From assembly GCA_021030905.1 (NCBI GenBank), contig JAGFMI010000019.1, positions 124,001-188,000 of the forward strand: a DNA stretch of 64,000 bases, given 5' to 3'. The notes under the pieces are model-generated. The model was given only the letters and a program-made list of their open reading frames with translations. It was not told where the DNA came from and ran no database searches. This DNA comes from Pyrenula massariospora. Its lineage: Eukaryota; Ascomycota; Eurotiomycetes; Pyrenulales; Pyrenulaceae. The position numbers and the translations under genes were made by a program. Below, one piece after another: positions 44,852 through 55,700 of this stretch (its first letter is position 1; each line of letters starts with the position of its first letter).

Positions 44852-47114
44852 ATGGATTTCGAACGATACACGAGATTAGGAGCTCGAATACAAGCACGGA
44901 ACAATAATAAGCAAGGTTAGAGCAATAGATTTGCATACGAGAAGTTGCTAATTTAATCAGTCATCAAATATGAACACGCCGACGTGGTAGTGAAGGAAGG
45001 GAAAGGGGGAAATCCCCCGGTGGAGTACCGCAAATCGGCGGCAACTGATGGGCGTAATCTGAACTCTGATTATCCGGAATACGCAATTGTTTCCAGGACT
45101 TACTTCAATGCCAATGGAGAGGATCAAGGAGAGGAGTCCAAATTCCAGTCGGAAACCATGCAGCAAGCCTTGCGTTCTGTCTTCGGCAATCATCCTCTCG
45201 CTGGAATATATGCTAGTCCCATTGCATTTCGGAAGCCATATTACCCTCTGTTTCACTGTTGGCGAGGAATCCGAGAGATGGCGGAAAGAGAAAACAATAC
45301 AGAACAGCAAAAACAGCATCTCAGGTGGCTGACCAATTTCATGTCTAAAAATCTTAAGACTTTGGAAACGGTCCAAAAGAGCCTTGTTGACAAAGGACTC
45401 ATTGACTTCGAGCACCTACCGATAATTTTTGAGCCCGGAAGCTTTGTAACTGGACGGGTAAGTAAACATGAAAATAAGCGGGTAAAGGTAGACATAGCGA
45501 AGACAGTACAGCCGGAATGTTTTCTGTTTGATGAAATCAGTGATGAACGGGAAGATCAAGAAATGGGAACCAAGTTTAAGGAAATCCAAGCGTTTAGATG
45601 GGGATACACCGACTCTATGTTCGGTCTTACGCCTGTGAAGCTTCAAATATATCAGTTTCAGGGTCCCCGAAAAATCAACGAGCTGGAATGTTACCCTTTG
45701 AAGCACTTGAAAGACGACGAGATGAATGTACTGGTCCCAAAATTGATCGATCGTGGTGAGAAGTGGCTTGATTGTGTAGAGAGAAGAATTTTGTACTATG
45801 AAGGTTTGAACAAACACGAAGCTCATAAGAAGCATGTCAAGTGCCCAAAACTAATCTCAGACATAGGAATTGCTCAAGTGCCTACGCGGTCTACCTTTGG
45901 AAACGAGATCAATATCATGCCAATGAACGTACGCCTATCAAGCTTCCATTATCGTTCAACACGCTGACATCTTTAGATGCCGGGTCGCGTAATCCTAGAT
46001 CATCCAGCGATCGCAGAAGCATTTCCTGAGCTACGCAGTCCTCTCCACAACAAGGTGTACGATTTTGGCGAGGACATCGTACAGGCTGACGAGGAATCAT
46101 ATGAGCCTAATGATGGCTGGAAGATCTCCTCTCGGATAACACTGCGAAGAGGTGACCTATGGAGATACTGTGAAAGGAATAATTACACGCCCACCAAGGC
46201 GCAAAAACTCTTATGTCCTGCCTTGTCCCCAGGGTATAGTGTTGAGCAGGGAGACTGGGGATATTTCGACATTGATCTACTGAAAGATGTAAATTGGCTT
46301 CCGAATCCGATCGAAGAACTCGCGATTAATCCGAGGTGGAAACAATTGTTGAGGGACATTATAATGGAGCATCACTCAAAGATACACTCTAATGGAATAG
46401 CCTCTGGAAAAGGCGAAGGGCGAGTATTTCTCCTCCATGGACCACCTGGCTGTGGAAAGACCCGTACTGCCGGTTAGCATAAATTTTCTCACTCTGGGAC
46501 AGTTCTGACGTAAGGCAGAGCTGATGGCAGAAGAAGGCAAAAGAGCGCTACTGCGAATTTCATGCGGCGACCTCGGACCGTTCCTCAGAGACATTGAGAA
46601 AAACCTTCAAGCACGCCTCAAATTAGCATTACGAGTCTCTGCAATAGTGCTTATCGATGAAGCAGATACCTTCCTCGCCAAAAGAATCACCAGTGGCGGA
46701 GCTAAGGACTATCATCACGACGCCATAGTCTCCATTTTCTTGAGATATCTTGAGTACTTTCCCGGCGTGATATTCTTAACAACCAATCAAGAAACAGAGA
46801 TTGATGAAGCCGTTCTTTCTAGGGTTACTTCTTTACGATACGATCCTTTGAATGCGGAAGGTAGAGCAAAAATATGGAAGAAGCAATTGCTGGAAGGCGG
46901 AAACATTTCAGCGCAACAGGTTCAGTCACTCTGTGAGGAATTGGGAAACGATTATGAGCTGGATGGACGAGAAATCAAAGCCCTGGCGGATCTCTCACTG
47001 GCTGTAGCTAGGCAGAGGAGCCAAATATTGTCGAAAGAAATTATCGAAGACATGTATGACTTTACGCATGGGATGAAAAAGCCCAGTAAACGGCACTTAC
47101 CACGTCTCTCTTGA
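44852..47114 (+). CDS. AAA+ ATPase of the fungal DUF7025-type family
   Basis: There are four exons: 44852-44915, 44961-45928, 45977-46472 and 46519-47114, with introns of 45, 48 and 46 bp. All phases fit and the product is 707 residues. The first exon is inferred from an ATG, a GT donor and an AG acceptor that restore the frame; the rest is firm. The N-terminal 340 residues contain PLFHCWRGIREMAE and FEPGSFVTG, like the N-terminal domain of large fungal AAA proteins. The ATPase domain has Walker A GPPGCGKT at about residue 500, LRISCGDLG, Walker B IVLIDEADTFLAKR, and the sensor FLTTNQ. These proteins are common, variable and mostly uncharacterised, and resemble mitochondrial Bcs1/AFG-like AAA modules only in the core. 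It lies head-to-head with the two-TM protein gene. Confidence 0.84.
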
Positions 47115-48408
47115 ATTGCCTCTTAGCCTAGTGTTAGGAGGTGGGCGGGTTCATCATCCATTTTTAGTTCAAACTGAGCCATCACCTAATCTGAGCATAC
47201 GGCCAGAAAGTCGATCCGACAGTTCAGAATGATTTGATTTTCGTCCAATCGGTACCTCGTTGCAAGCCCTGCGGACTGGGATATAGTTGTTAATCACTTT
47301 TTCAACAAGAAGGATGTCACAGCGCTAACAGCTCTGATACAGTACATCGTTCCAAGACGAAGTGGAAGAACCGGGACTATGCCGACCACGATGGGCTATC
47401 CTCGTACAGACCTAATCGATCCGTCCACACTGTGACTAGGTTTGCCTCATGGCACCACAAGATGAATCCCGATTTTATCGTTCAGTATGGCGCAAACGCC
47501 CGGTCTGTATATGTGCGCTGAGCCCAACTGCTTACCAGATCATCATCGGTCGCGTCAGGAAAAACGAACGAATAGAAAAGAGCGACAGCACCCCGTAGGC
47601 TGAGGCTCACTACCTAGCTAATGAAGGTCAAATGATCCCCACGACAAAGCCTAACTTGTGAATATAGCAGGTCCATTTGCTATCGTCCAAATCGGGAGTG
47701 TCTGGTGGTTCTATAAACTTTCTAGACATCGGGCGCTCAATATATAGCGCATCTACCTCCCGTCATCGACATGGCTGCGTCTGGACAACTATCGGGGTGT
47801 ATGCACACGTGAAACAGGACGCGGAACTATGGCAGCCTTGCAAATTATGCAATATCATTATCCCGATATGGAGGGGCCTACGCCGAGGAGGTTGGTCCCT
47901 TTTCAGAGCAGAGTCCTGATGCCGGAAGTCATCCTACCGATCCAAAGTAATACATGCACCTTCCATTCCAGAGAAATACCTAAGCTTTCATCACCGCCCA
48001 GCCCCCTTGGCTTCGGAGCTGTTGAAGGGGGTTGTGTCAGGAAGGCGCACCTTCGCAGTCTAGCTAGAGGGGGGGGATAGATTGGCGAAGCATATCACGT
48101 TCTCATAATTTGCCTTCTTCTCAAATACTAGCTAGATGTCCCTATGCGCCTCAACTTCGATGAAGGAGATAATGTCAAGGACGTCCGAGACCTCTTCACA
48201 TGGTAAAAAGTTTTCCGAAACACAGAGGGACCCGTCGATGCGGCGGGAATCAGCAAAAAGGCAGTGACAGGAATTACTTGTTGTACTTTAATGAGGGTGG
48301 ACTAAGCCCGCACCTCCAGGCTTTTTAAGACGGATATTTGATTGGGTAGCGGCGTAACGGGCCTTGTCGCATACTTGATGGTTGATGGAGCGAAGGAGGT
48401 CTTTGAGT
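47115..48408. other. gene-poor stretch with repeat A copy
   Basis: Contains repeat A copy 2 (47312-47393). The remaining part has short frames without domain signatures. The last 100 bases are the 3' region of the hydrolase/zinc gene on the reverse strand. Confidence 0.45.
47312..47393 (+). repeat. degenerate dispersed repeat A, copy 2 (coding-derived)
   Basis: Partner of 40850-40940 in direct orientation. Compared with copy 1 it has a one-base length difference in the middle, so its reading frame is broken relative to copy 1. It begins about 200 bp after the stop of the AAA+ gene, mirroring the position of copy 1 after ILS1. Confidence 0.6.
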
Positions 48409-50817
48409 TTAGAAGAGATAACCATGTGGTAGTCGGCTTCTTCTTTTCCGTCGGTGATAGAGGTTGTACGGTGAGGGTGAACGTGGTCGATTTGCTCGCC
48501 TTCTTGGAGCCCTGGCGTTTTTTAAGGTCAGTTTTTGTAAGGTAATGCTCGAGTGGGGAGGAAAAGAGCACAGACAAGTCTGGCAAGTCGGACAGAAGTA
48601 AATTAGGTCATGGTCCTCTGGTAGATTTCCATCGTAACGAATCCAGCACTTCGCGAAGTCGTGTTCATCTGCATGACTCTTTTCCTGCGGGTCGAGATAA
48701 CACTCTCGACAGAGCCATTGGGCGCAATTGAATTTTTCTCTGCATGTCCGGCAGGCGTATATCATAGTCTCAAACATCCACGCTTTTTAAAATATCGATC
48801 ACTTAGTAACATCCTCGAACCACCCTACTCATACTCGGTGATAGAGAACTTACGAGCATAGCACCGCTGGCAGTGCCCCGCTGCCGTCACACCCTCTGCA
48901 TCATAACACACGCACTCTCTCACTCTCCTCTCTTTTCTCGTCCACCATCTTTCTGGGAAAACGACCTATCGATCCTCATGAGGCTCACTCATTAATTGTC
49001 TTCAGGGGAGTGCACCTACTATTGGTGCCTTATGTGGATGGCTCCCAATCTTCCGCAGATGCTCTGCCCACACCCTCTTCCCCGTCGGCGCACACCCCAT
49101 GCACAAGACGTAGAAGCAGTAGCCCGTAGCGCACTGAACCCTCGCGCGAACGGCGCCGGCGGAGCAGCCAGCGCAATCGAGTGGAGCGAGGAGCGCAAAG
49201 TCGGTGGCGGACTCGGCCCAACTTTTGGTCACAAAGCGCACGCGGCCTTTGTGCTTCGTGTGCGTGCGGTTGCAGGCCTCACAGAGCCAGAGATGGCAGC
49301 CTTGGGTGAGGCATATGTAGCTGTTAGCGTAGAAAGTTATACCTACGAAGATGAAACGTTAGTTAGAGTTTGAAGCGCAATTGGAAGGAAGGAGAGGAGG
49401 AAGTAAACAGACCAGATTTACAGTTGTCGCAGAACATGCAGCACACAGATGAGAGGCGCTGAATGCGGGCGGATTCATCGGCGGAGATAAGGAGGGCAGA
49501 ATGCTCGGGCATGAGCATAGAGGCAAAGGGGTTATCAGATAAGGACATATTGGAGATGCTTTGGTTAAGATTGCTGCTGCCATAGAAGTGGTAGACTTGC
49601 CCTTTGTTCCCTTGATACTGGTGGCTTTGGGGGGAAATGCCAGAGGGTCGGGGACCAGGAGTTTCCTTTGGCGATGGCCCAGGACTAAGGTCAGGCCGAG
49701 GAGAAGTCTGTGGAGGTTCACATTGTCCTATACATGTATTCTCGGAAGGCGGTGTTGTGGTCTGACTCGGAGAGGGAGACGGAGCCAAGAGAGGTTCAAC
49801 TGCACGAGTCGGTATCGGATCGCTCTGCTGCCTCTGTGTTCCTCCCACCGCAACAGCCCTCTCCCACCTTGCCAACTCATATAACAACCTCTTGAAATTT
49901 GGATCATCCTCGGACGCAACCCGCACCATATCACGGTGATTGGCATACACGCTGATACAATTGTACCCGGGAAAAACAGCTGACTCCTTTGTGACCACCT
50001 TCCCCACGACGGGCATTCCTAGCTCTTCGAAAAAGCACGTAATCTCCATTTTTCTCCCGTCATTCTGCCCTCTCACCATCTGTAGGAACCCGACCTGAAT
50101 GGACTCTAAAAACTGGTCTTCAGTCTGCAGTATCTGCAGCATCGACGAATTGGTCGCCCCTCCCGCGACACCCAAAACGGAGGCGGGGATCCGCGCCCAC
50201 TCAGCCATCCACGAGCCCTGGTGTGGCGTGCCCATGAAAGCGATTCCTTTCGTGGAGACAAAAATGTCGCGGAGGTGCTGATCCGCGTGGAAATGCGAGA
50301 TGATCATGGCTTGTTTCACTACCAACCCGCCTAGGCTATGAGCGACAAAGATAAGCGGTCGAGAGGACGCGTTCGCAAGGAGCCGGTCGCCGGCAAGATC
50401 GTTGAGGAGGTTTGTGGCGTGGTCCATTAATCTGTTCGAAGAAGTGCCAGTGCGACGGACGGGGTGCGCATCGTACCCGTACGTGAAGATGCGTGCATTC
50501 TGGAGGCGCGGTCCAAGGAGGACTTGCGGCCATGGTGTGGTGTGGCCCAAGGTCGTCCAGGTGGATTCTCTGTTGCCGAAGAGGCCGTGGATGAAGCAAA
50601 TGTCTACAGTGGCATTGGCGCTATCTTGCCAAACTTTGATGCCAATGGAGAAATGAATCGGGTTCGACGACGGTGTTTGAGTTGAGATGGTGGCAGGACT
50701 GGCGAAGGCATTCGGTGCGATGCTGGGATTGCTCGAAGGACCCGTGCTAGTGAGAGCGGGAGGGCTCGGGCCGGCGGCTGCACGGTCCCTCCTGAACAGG
50801 GTTCTAAAGTTGCGCAT
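48409..50817 (-). CDS. SERAC1/PGAP1-like alpha/beta hydrolase fused to a Cys-rich zinc-binding tail
   Basis: There are four exons: 50817-49413, 49342-49020, 48965-48854 and 48782-48409. Introns are 70, 54 and 71 bp, phases match, and the product is 737 residues. After a Ser/Pro-rich start, the hydrolase runs from about 60 to 330: IHGLFGNRESTW (oxyanion side), then nucleophile S161 in VAHSLGGLVVKQA, then FMGTPHQGSWMAEWA. A Pro-rich linker (about 345-425) leads to a C-terminal array of Cys pairs: CCMFCDNC, GCHLWLCEACNRTH, CAGC, FYVLCMGC, CVCY with CQRCYA, and CRTCREKFNCAQWLCRECY with distal His pairs and CPTCQTC. This spacing is like tandem ZZ/B-box-type zinc fingers. The hydrolase type occurs at the N-terminus of fungal NLR-like proteins and as a lipase-like effector. 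The basic, Arg-rich C-terminus ends the chain. Confidence 0.86.
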
Positions 50818-51055
50818 AACTGGACGAAGGCCAGACGTCTTGGAAGTTGTTGAATTTAAAAAAGGATGTCACATTTTGCATCATATTACAATTCATAAGA
50901 TGTTGAAGGATGTGGCATGGAAAGGGGTCAGCTAGCAGCCAATTTTCCATTATTGGCCGGGCCAATCAACTTGCGCGCGCTCAGACTGTAAATTGCGGTG
51001 GCTTGCTAAGATGTTAGCCATGTTTTCACAAGCGAGCGCCACAACCAGACAGGTA

Positions 51056-51315
51056 AAGAGGGTGACATCGAGGTCCGGACCACTATGTCATTGTCCACCT
51101 ATATAGAGTAAACAAATTCCCAAATAGTTGTTAATAGTCTGTATTGAACCAACACACAACTAGATACAATATTTGTATAACAAAATCATTTCTAAGGCCT
51201 AACGAGGTACGATATGCTTATTGTGTAGACTGTGTAGAAAGATATCTTCATAAAGGTGCTGTGTGTTGATCGCCCCTAATGCCGTTAGGTGGTCCGGACT
51301 TCGATGTCACCCTCT
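51056..51315. mobile_element. MITE with 28-bp terminal inverted repeats (TA target-site type)
   Basis: A 260-bp non-coding, AT-rich element. Its left end (51056-51083) and the reverse complement of its right end (51288-51315) agree at 27 of 28 positions; both read AAGAGGGTGACATCGA/GG-type ends. TA dinucleotides flank it at 51054-51055 and 51316-51317, the target-site duplication of Tc1/mariner-type transposons. No transposase is encoded, so it must have moved with an enzyme supplied elsewhere. The near-identical ends suggest it is fairly young. The precise outer border could shift by one base. Confidence 0.8.
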
Positions 51316-51539
51316 TACGACCTTAGGTGCGGTCCTTGCTGGCTCACGACCCAATCAATTCTGTCTGATTTGAGCCTCTAGTTAGCAGTACAATGGGACT
51401 GATCTTGCGGTCAAGGTCTGTAGCCATCCAATAATGAGCTCTCTTTTACTTTCATTCCCCCTTCAGAGACATAAGGCGGTTAGACTTTGCATCGTTGGCT
51501 GATGTAGCATGCAGGTTGGTGATGGAATTTCTCCTCTGT

Positions 51540-51690
51540 AACGGAGGACATGGATGTCACACAAATGATGAACGCATTTCATTCTCTCGGTGCTCTATAT
51601 GCCAATCAGGGCAGGCCGGACAGGACGGAGGAGATGTGCCAACGGACGCTGCAGGACCACGCAGGACCTATTCGAACGGATAGAATACGT
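51540..51690 (+). pseudogene. relic of a TPR-repeat gene
   Basis: The forward strand encodes AFHSLGALYANQGRPDRTEE followed by MCQRTLQDH, a single TPR of the kinesin-light-chain type common at the C-terminus of fungal NB-ARC proteins. The frame is not continued on either side. Together with the relic at 41.3 kb it shows that NLR-type genes have decayed in this tract. Confidence 0.55.
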
Positions 51691-52230
51691 AGGGATCGAG
51701 AGCCGGTACACACGGTAATGTCGCCATCACTGACAATGCCCGACGGCAGTGGTGGTATTTGCGACCTTCTACGGCGGTAGTCAAAACTAGCCCTCAGGAA
51801 ACAAACTGGCTTAGACACTACTATCCCCACGTGTGCTTAATGAATTAGCTAGACTAACGCCTTGGATGCTTTTATACTCAAGCACATATTTCCATAGGTA
51901 TTCTCTACATTTTAATCGTTCCACTAGCCTCGCATTGAAATAGAAATCAGGTTTCAAAATGAATAGTAAAGCGCAGCCGGTGGCCATGAAACAGCGGCGT
52001 TAAGGAACGAGGGCCACGAAATACGATCAATACCTGGCCGCACGTGTCAGTTGCCTTGGTGAGATTCGGTAATGTTCAAGATCGAGCCGTTGCACACATG
52101 CATTGGGAATACGCGCTTTTACAGCCTGACGTGCTTGATTTGCTGCGTAAAATGCGACCGTTCTGAGCATTTGGCAAGCACTATCATCAACCGTTAGTCC
52201 ACCTTAACAGCCACGTTCTCTCGTTAGGGA

Positions 52231-52510
52231 TGCGATCACAAGAGATCCACGAAGTTCTAATAAGTATCAAAGAAAACGAGCGTAAGCGACAAATTCATCA
52301 CGAAGAGCTATATACTCTAAGGTTCAAAGATATTATTACCATGATAAATACAATCTTAAGCTTTCTTCCAAATGTCTATACCGTCTAACAAAATGGGGAT
52401 GTTTATAAGTAAGGTATTAGCATATAAGATAGTATTCTGGTATAGAATAAAAGGCTTAAAAATTATTGGCCGCTCTGCACAATTAAAATGTGTAATATAT
52501 ACACCAGAAA
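52231..52510 (+). repeat. dispersed repeat B, copy 1 (coding-derived, AT-rich)
   Basis: Aligns with 60541-60820 in direct orientation. The best block (52276-52336) reads KRQIHHEELYTLRFKD against RRQIYYEELHTLRVED in copy 2. Within the central 33 nt all five differences are transitions, going in both directions, as expected if repeat-induced point mutation (RIP) acted on both copies. It lies just beyond the 3' end of the NACHT gene. Confidence 0.65.
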
Positions 52511-52782
52511 GGCCAATCATAAAGTCGGTAAGTAGGAAAGGGACAGACAAAGGAGTCAATATTTCTCGAACAATCGTTTCACTTTAAGCAAAGAAATACG
52601 GAATCTTCTATGTGAGCTGGATCCTATCTCCCTTACATGTCTACTGTGTTTCAGTAGCTTAGGCATTTGTCCTCTCAATGAAGCTTTCAAAAGTGCCGTA
52701 TCTTCCTGGCTGCGCGTCAAGGCACTGTCATCGTCTAGCAACCGCTTGGAAAACCGCCTGCGTGCTGCATTAGGCTACAATG

Positions 52783-55700
52783 CTACTGGCCTGGCGTGTT
52801 GACGGCAGCACGTCTCTCAAGAGGAGGCTTAGCAGTTTTCTTGTGCCTGGTCAATGATGCTGTCAAGAATACAATGCGGGATGCTGGTCTTGGATCCTTC
52901 CACGATGTTGTCCGGGTATTGTGGTCAACAAAGTATCGTCGACCACTATGTGTGACTCGTACTTCCCAGCCCGATGGCAACTCATCCGTGTGGTTATGCT
53001 CGCGGTCAACCAGCTTCACTACATCTTCTGTCATCGGGACGTCTTCGAGCTCGTCTAGGAATATATTCATATCTAGACTACCCGAAGGATCTCTTGTGGC
53101 TGCGACAGTGACATTTTCTGGAATTACAATATTCATTCCTCGTTGATCAAAAAGAAGGGCTCTTATTTTTTCACCAACAATTCCAATTGGTGTTTCTGCC
53201 TTAATTGAATTTTGTAAGATCGAGATATTCACTCCCCGTTGATCGAAAAGAGGAGCTAATATTTCTCTTTTGAGATCCTCATCTTTTGGAGCCGCTTCTA
53301 GCACTTTTTCTGTAACTAGAACATCCCTTCCTCGATCGAAAAGAAGTATTAATATTTCTTTTCCAAGTTTCTTATTTTGCATAGCGGCTTTGAGCACTTT
53401 TTCTGTAATCGAAATATCTACTCCATGATCGAAAAGAAGCGTTAATATTTCTTTACCAAGGTCCCCATTTCCTGTAGCCGCTTCTAACACTTTTTCGGTA
53501 ATCGGAATATTTACTCCTCGATCGAAAAGAAGCGTCAAAATTTCTTTACCACTCTTCTTCTTTCTCGCAGCACCAATCACGAATGATTCCGTTGTAGGAA
53601 TGTCTTCTTGCCGGTCGAGAAGGAGCGTCAACACTTCCACACTGCTCTCCTGATTTGCTAGAGCTGCCATCATCACCTCGTCTGTAATTGGGATGTCTTT
53701 TCGCCGATCAAGAAGGAGCGCGATTACTTCCTTACCACTCTCCCAATTTCCTGCAGCCACTCTTACTACTTCTACCGCGATCTCGGTATTGTATCTGTCT
53801 TCTTTCAAAAGAGTAGTCAGGGTGGCACAGCTTCCACTTGCTGCTGCAACTAGCAGAGGTCTTTGGTCCAGTCTATCCACAAACCCGCTTGTGCGCGCTT
53901 CTTCTTCTATCAAGTCCTTTATTTGTTCCTCATAATCAAAAGCGCAAGAAATAATCAAGCCATAAAAGACTGGGTACCGGCTTATCATTCTGTCTTGAAG
54001 TAGTCGATCTATTGCCAAATCGTCAGAATTGCCCGCTCTATCTATAACCCAATCTTCTAAGATTTGATGGCCTAATATCAGGCCAGCATGGCCGAATAAA
54101 ACATGTCGCAATGCCTTCTTTAGTCGGCCTGAACTTCGTTCGTGTCCAGCCAACCGGCAATGCTCGAGCCAATATATATCTGCGTATCTGAAAAGCTTCT
54201 CAAAATGAGTTGCTCTAGTGTCCACATGCCAGTCAAGTTGGCAGAGCAACTTCCTAGTTGCCGAGTTTGGATTGACGGCTAGTGTAGTCCAGAGACAGCT
54301 TTCTGCAATCAACCCGTTTGTTTTCGTAATGCTGTATTCAGCGCGCCGCTCTAGGAACTCTCGGACCGATAGATGTGCAAAGCGAAATAAGTTGAGTTGT
54401 GAGTCGAAGATGACGAAATTATTGCAAGTCTTGAGAACAAAATCTTGTGACACTAAAGTCACATTGTCACCTGAGTGAGGGGTCATCGACACTGCCATCA
54501 AAAACTCTTCAGTTGCCAGTGTTCTTTGGGCGGACAAGAGCCAGTGCAGGGCATTTTTGAAAATCGCTGCTTGAAGTTCGCCTGGTTTTGTGGAAAGCAT
54601 TTCATAAATTTCAGCGTACAGAGCATCAAGGTCTGGCGGAAGTCGACCAAGGCTTTTCTCGATGTCTGCATCCAGGTCAAACGAACAAAGATACTGCAGC
54701 TGCATGCTCGCCCATCGAAACCTGATAGAGGTCTTAGCATATACTACAATTATGTTGGCTTCCCAGACTTACATCCCTGCAGCACCTCTAGTCAACTTGC
54801 TAATGATAAGCTCTTTCATCTCCACCTGAGAGGTGCTGTACTTTAGCAACTCTCCATCTTGAATCAATTGCTCAGTTTCGTTCTTCACGAAATGAGCGAT
54901 GTCCTTGCTGTTTTTCTGGGAAGCAATCTCAAGATTCGGATAATGTTGCAAACGCGAGACGATGTCTTGGTCATTTCGACTCGAAACAAAAACTTTGACC
55001 AGGCCAGCAGAGTCACAAAGAATCTTTTCTAAAGCTTTGAGCAATTCGCGCCGCTTCTGAGGATCGCATTCATCCATAGCATCAATTACTATTGTCGTTA
55101 GAGGATAATGTTCAATAAGTTGCAACAGAAGAGTACAGCTCTCGTCCATCTCAAGTCGACCCGACGCGAAGCCTTCTTCTTCCTTCTTGTTGTAGAGCCT
55201 GACAGTAGGTCTGAGTAGAGGCTTTCCTGGTTCCACACAGGATAGCTGCCTAGCGAGACTGGTAAGTATCGTATTGGGATCAGACCGCATAGGTTCTGCT
55301 GGGTTTCGTGAGCAGTAGAAAAAGATCGGTTGTGGGCTGTTGCCAGCGCTGAAGCTTTTGAAAGCGTCTTCTATCACGATCGAGCTAAAGCCTTTCAGCA
55401 ACCACTAATCTAAAGCCTAATGTGTAAGCAACTTACACAAGTTTAGTCTTGCCAGACCCTGGAATGCCATGGAGCCATAAGATGGATGATGCGCTGTCGT
55501 CCTTCCATTGCTTGAAGATAGGGTCGGACAGGAGCCACTCTCCCGTCCCAGCAAGCACTCCCTGTCTTGCTTGATTGTGATATTGTCTGTACGGTTCAGG
55601 CGAGAGCCACTGTACAATTCTTGTTCGTTTCGACACTAAAAACAATGAGCCGCTATTCCGCTGGCTTCTTGCACCACCCACCTTCAAGGTCGTCTTGTAT

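Larger units (their letters stand above)
50818..52782. other. gene-poor stretch between hydrolase and NACHT genes
   Basis: Contains the promoter of the hydrolase gene next to 50818, then the MITE, a TPR relic and repeat B copy 1, all listed separately. The DNA from 52300 to 52560 is very AT-rich. No intact gene was seen. Confidence 0.5.
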
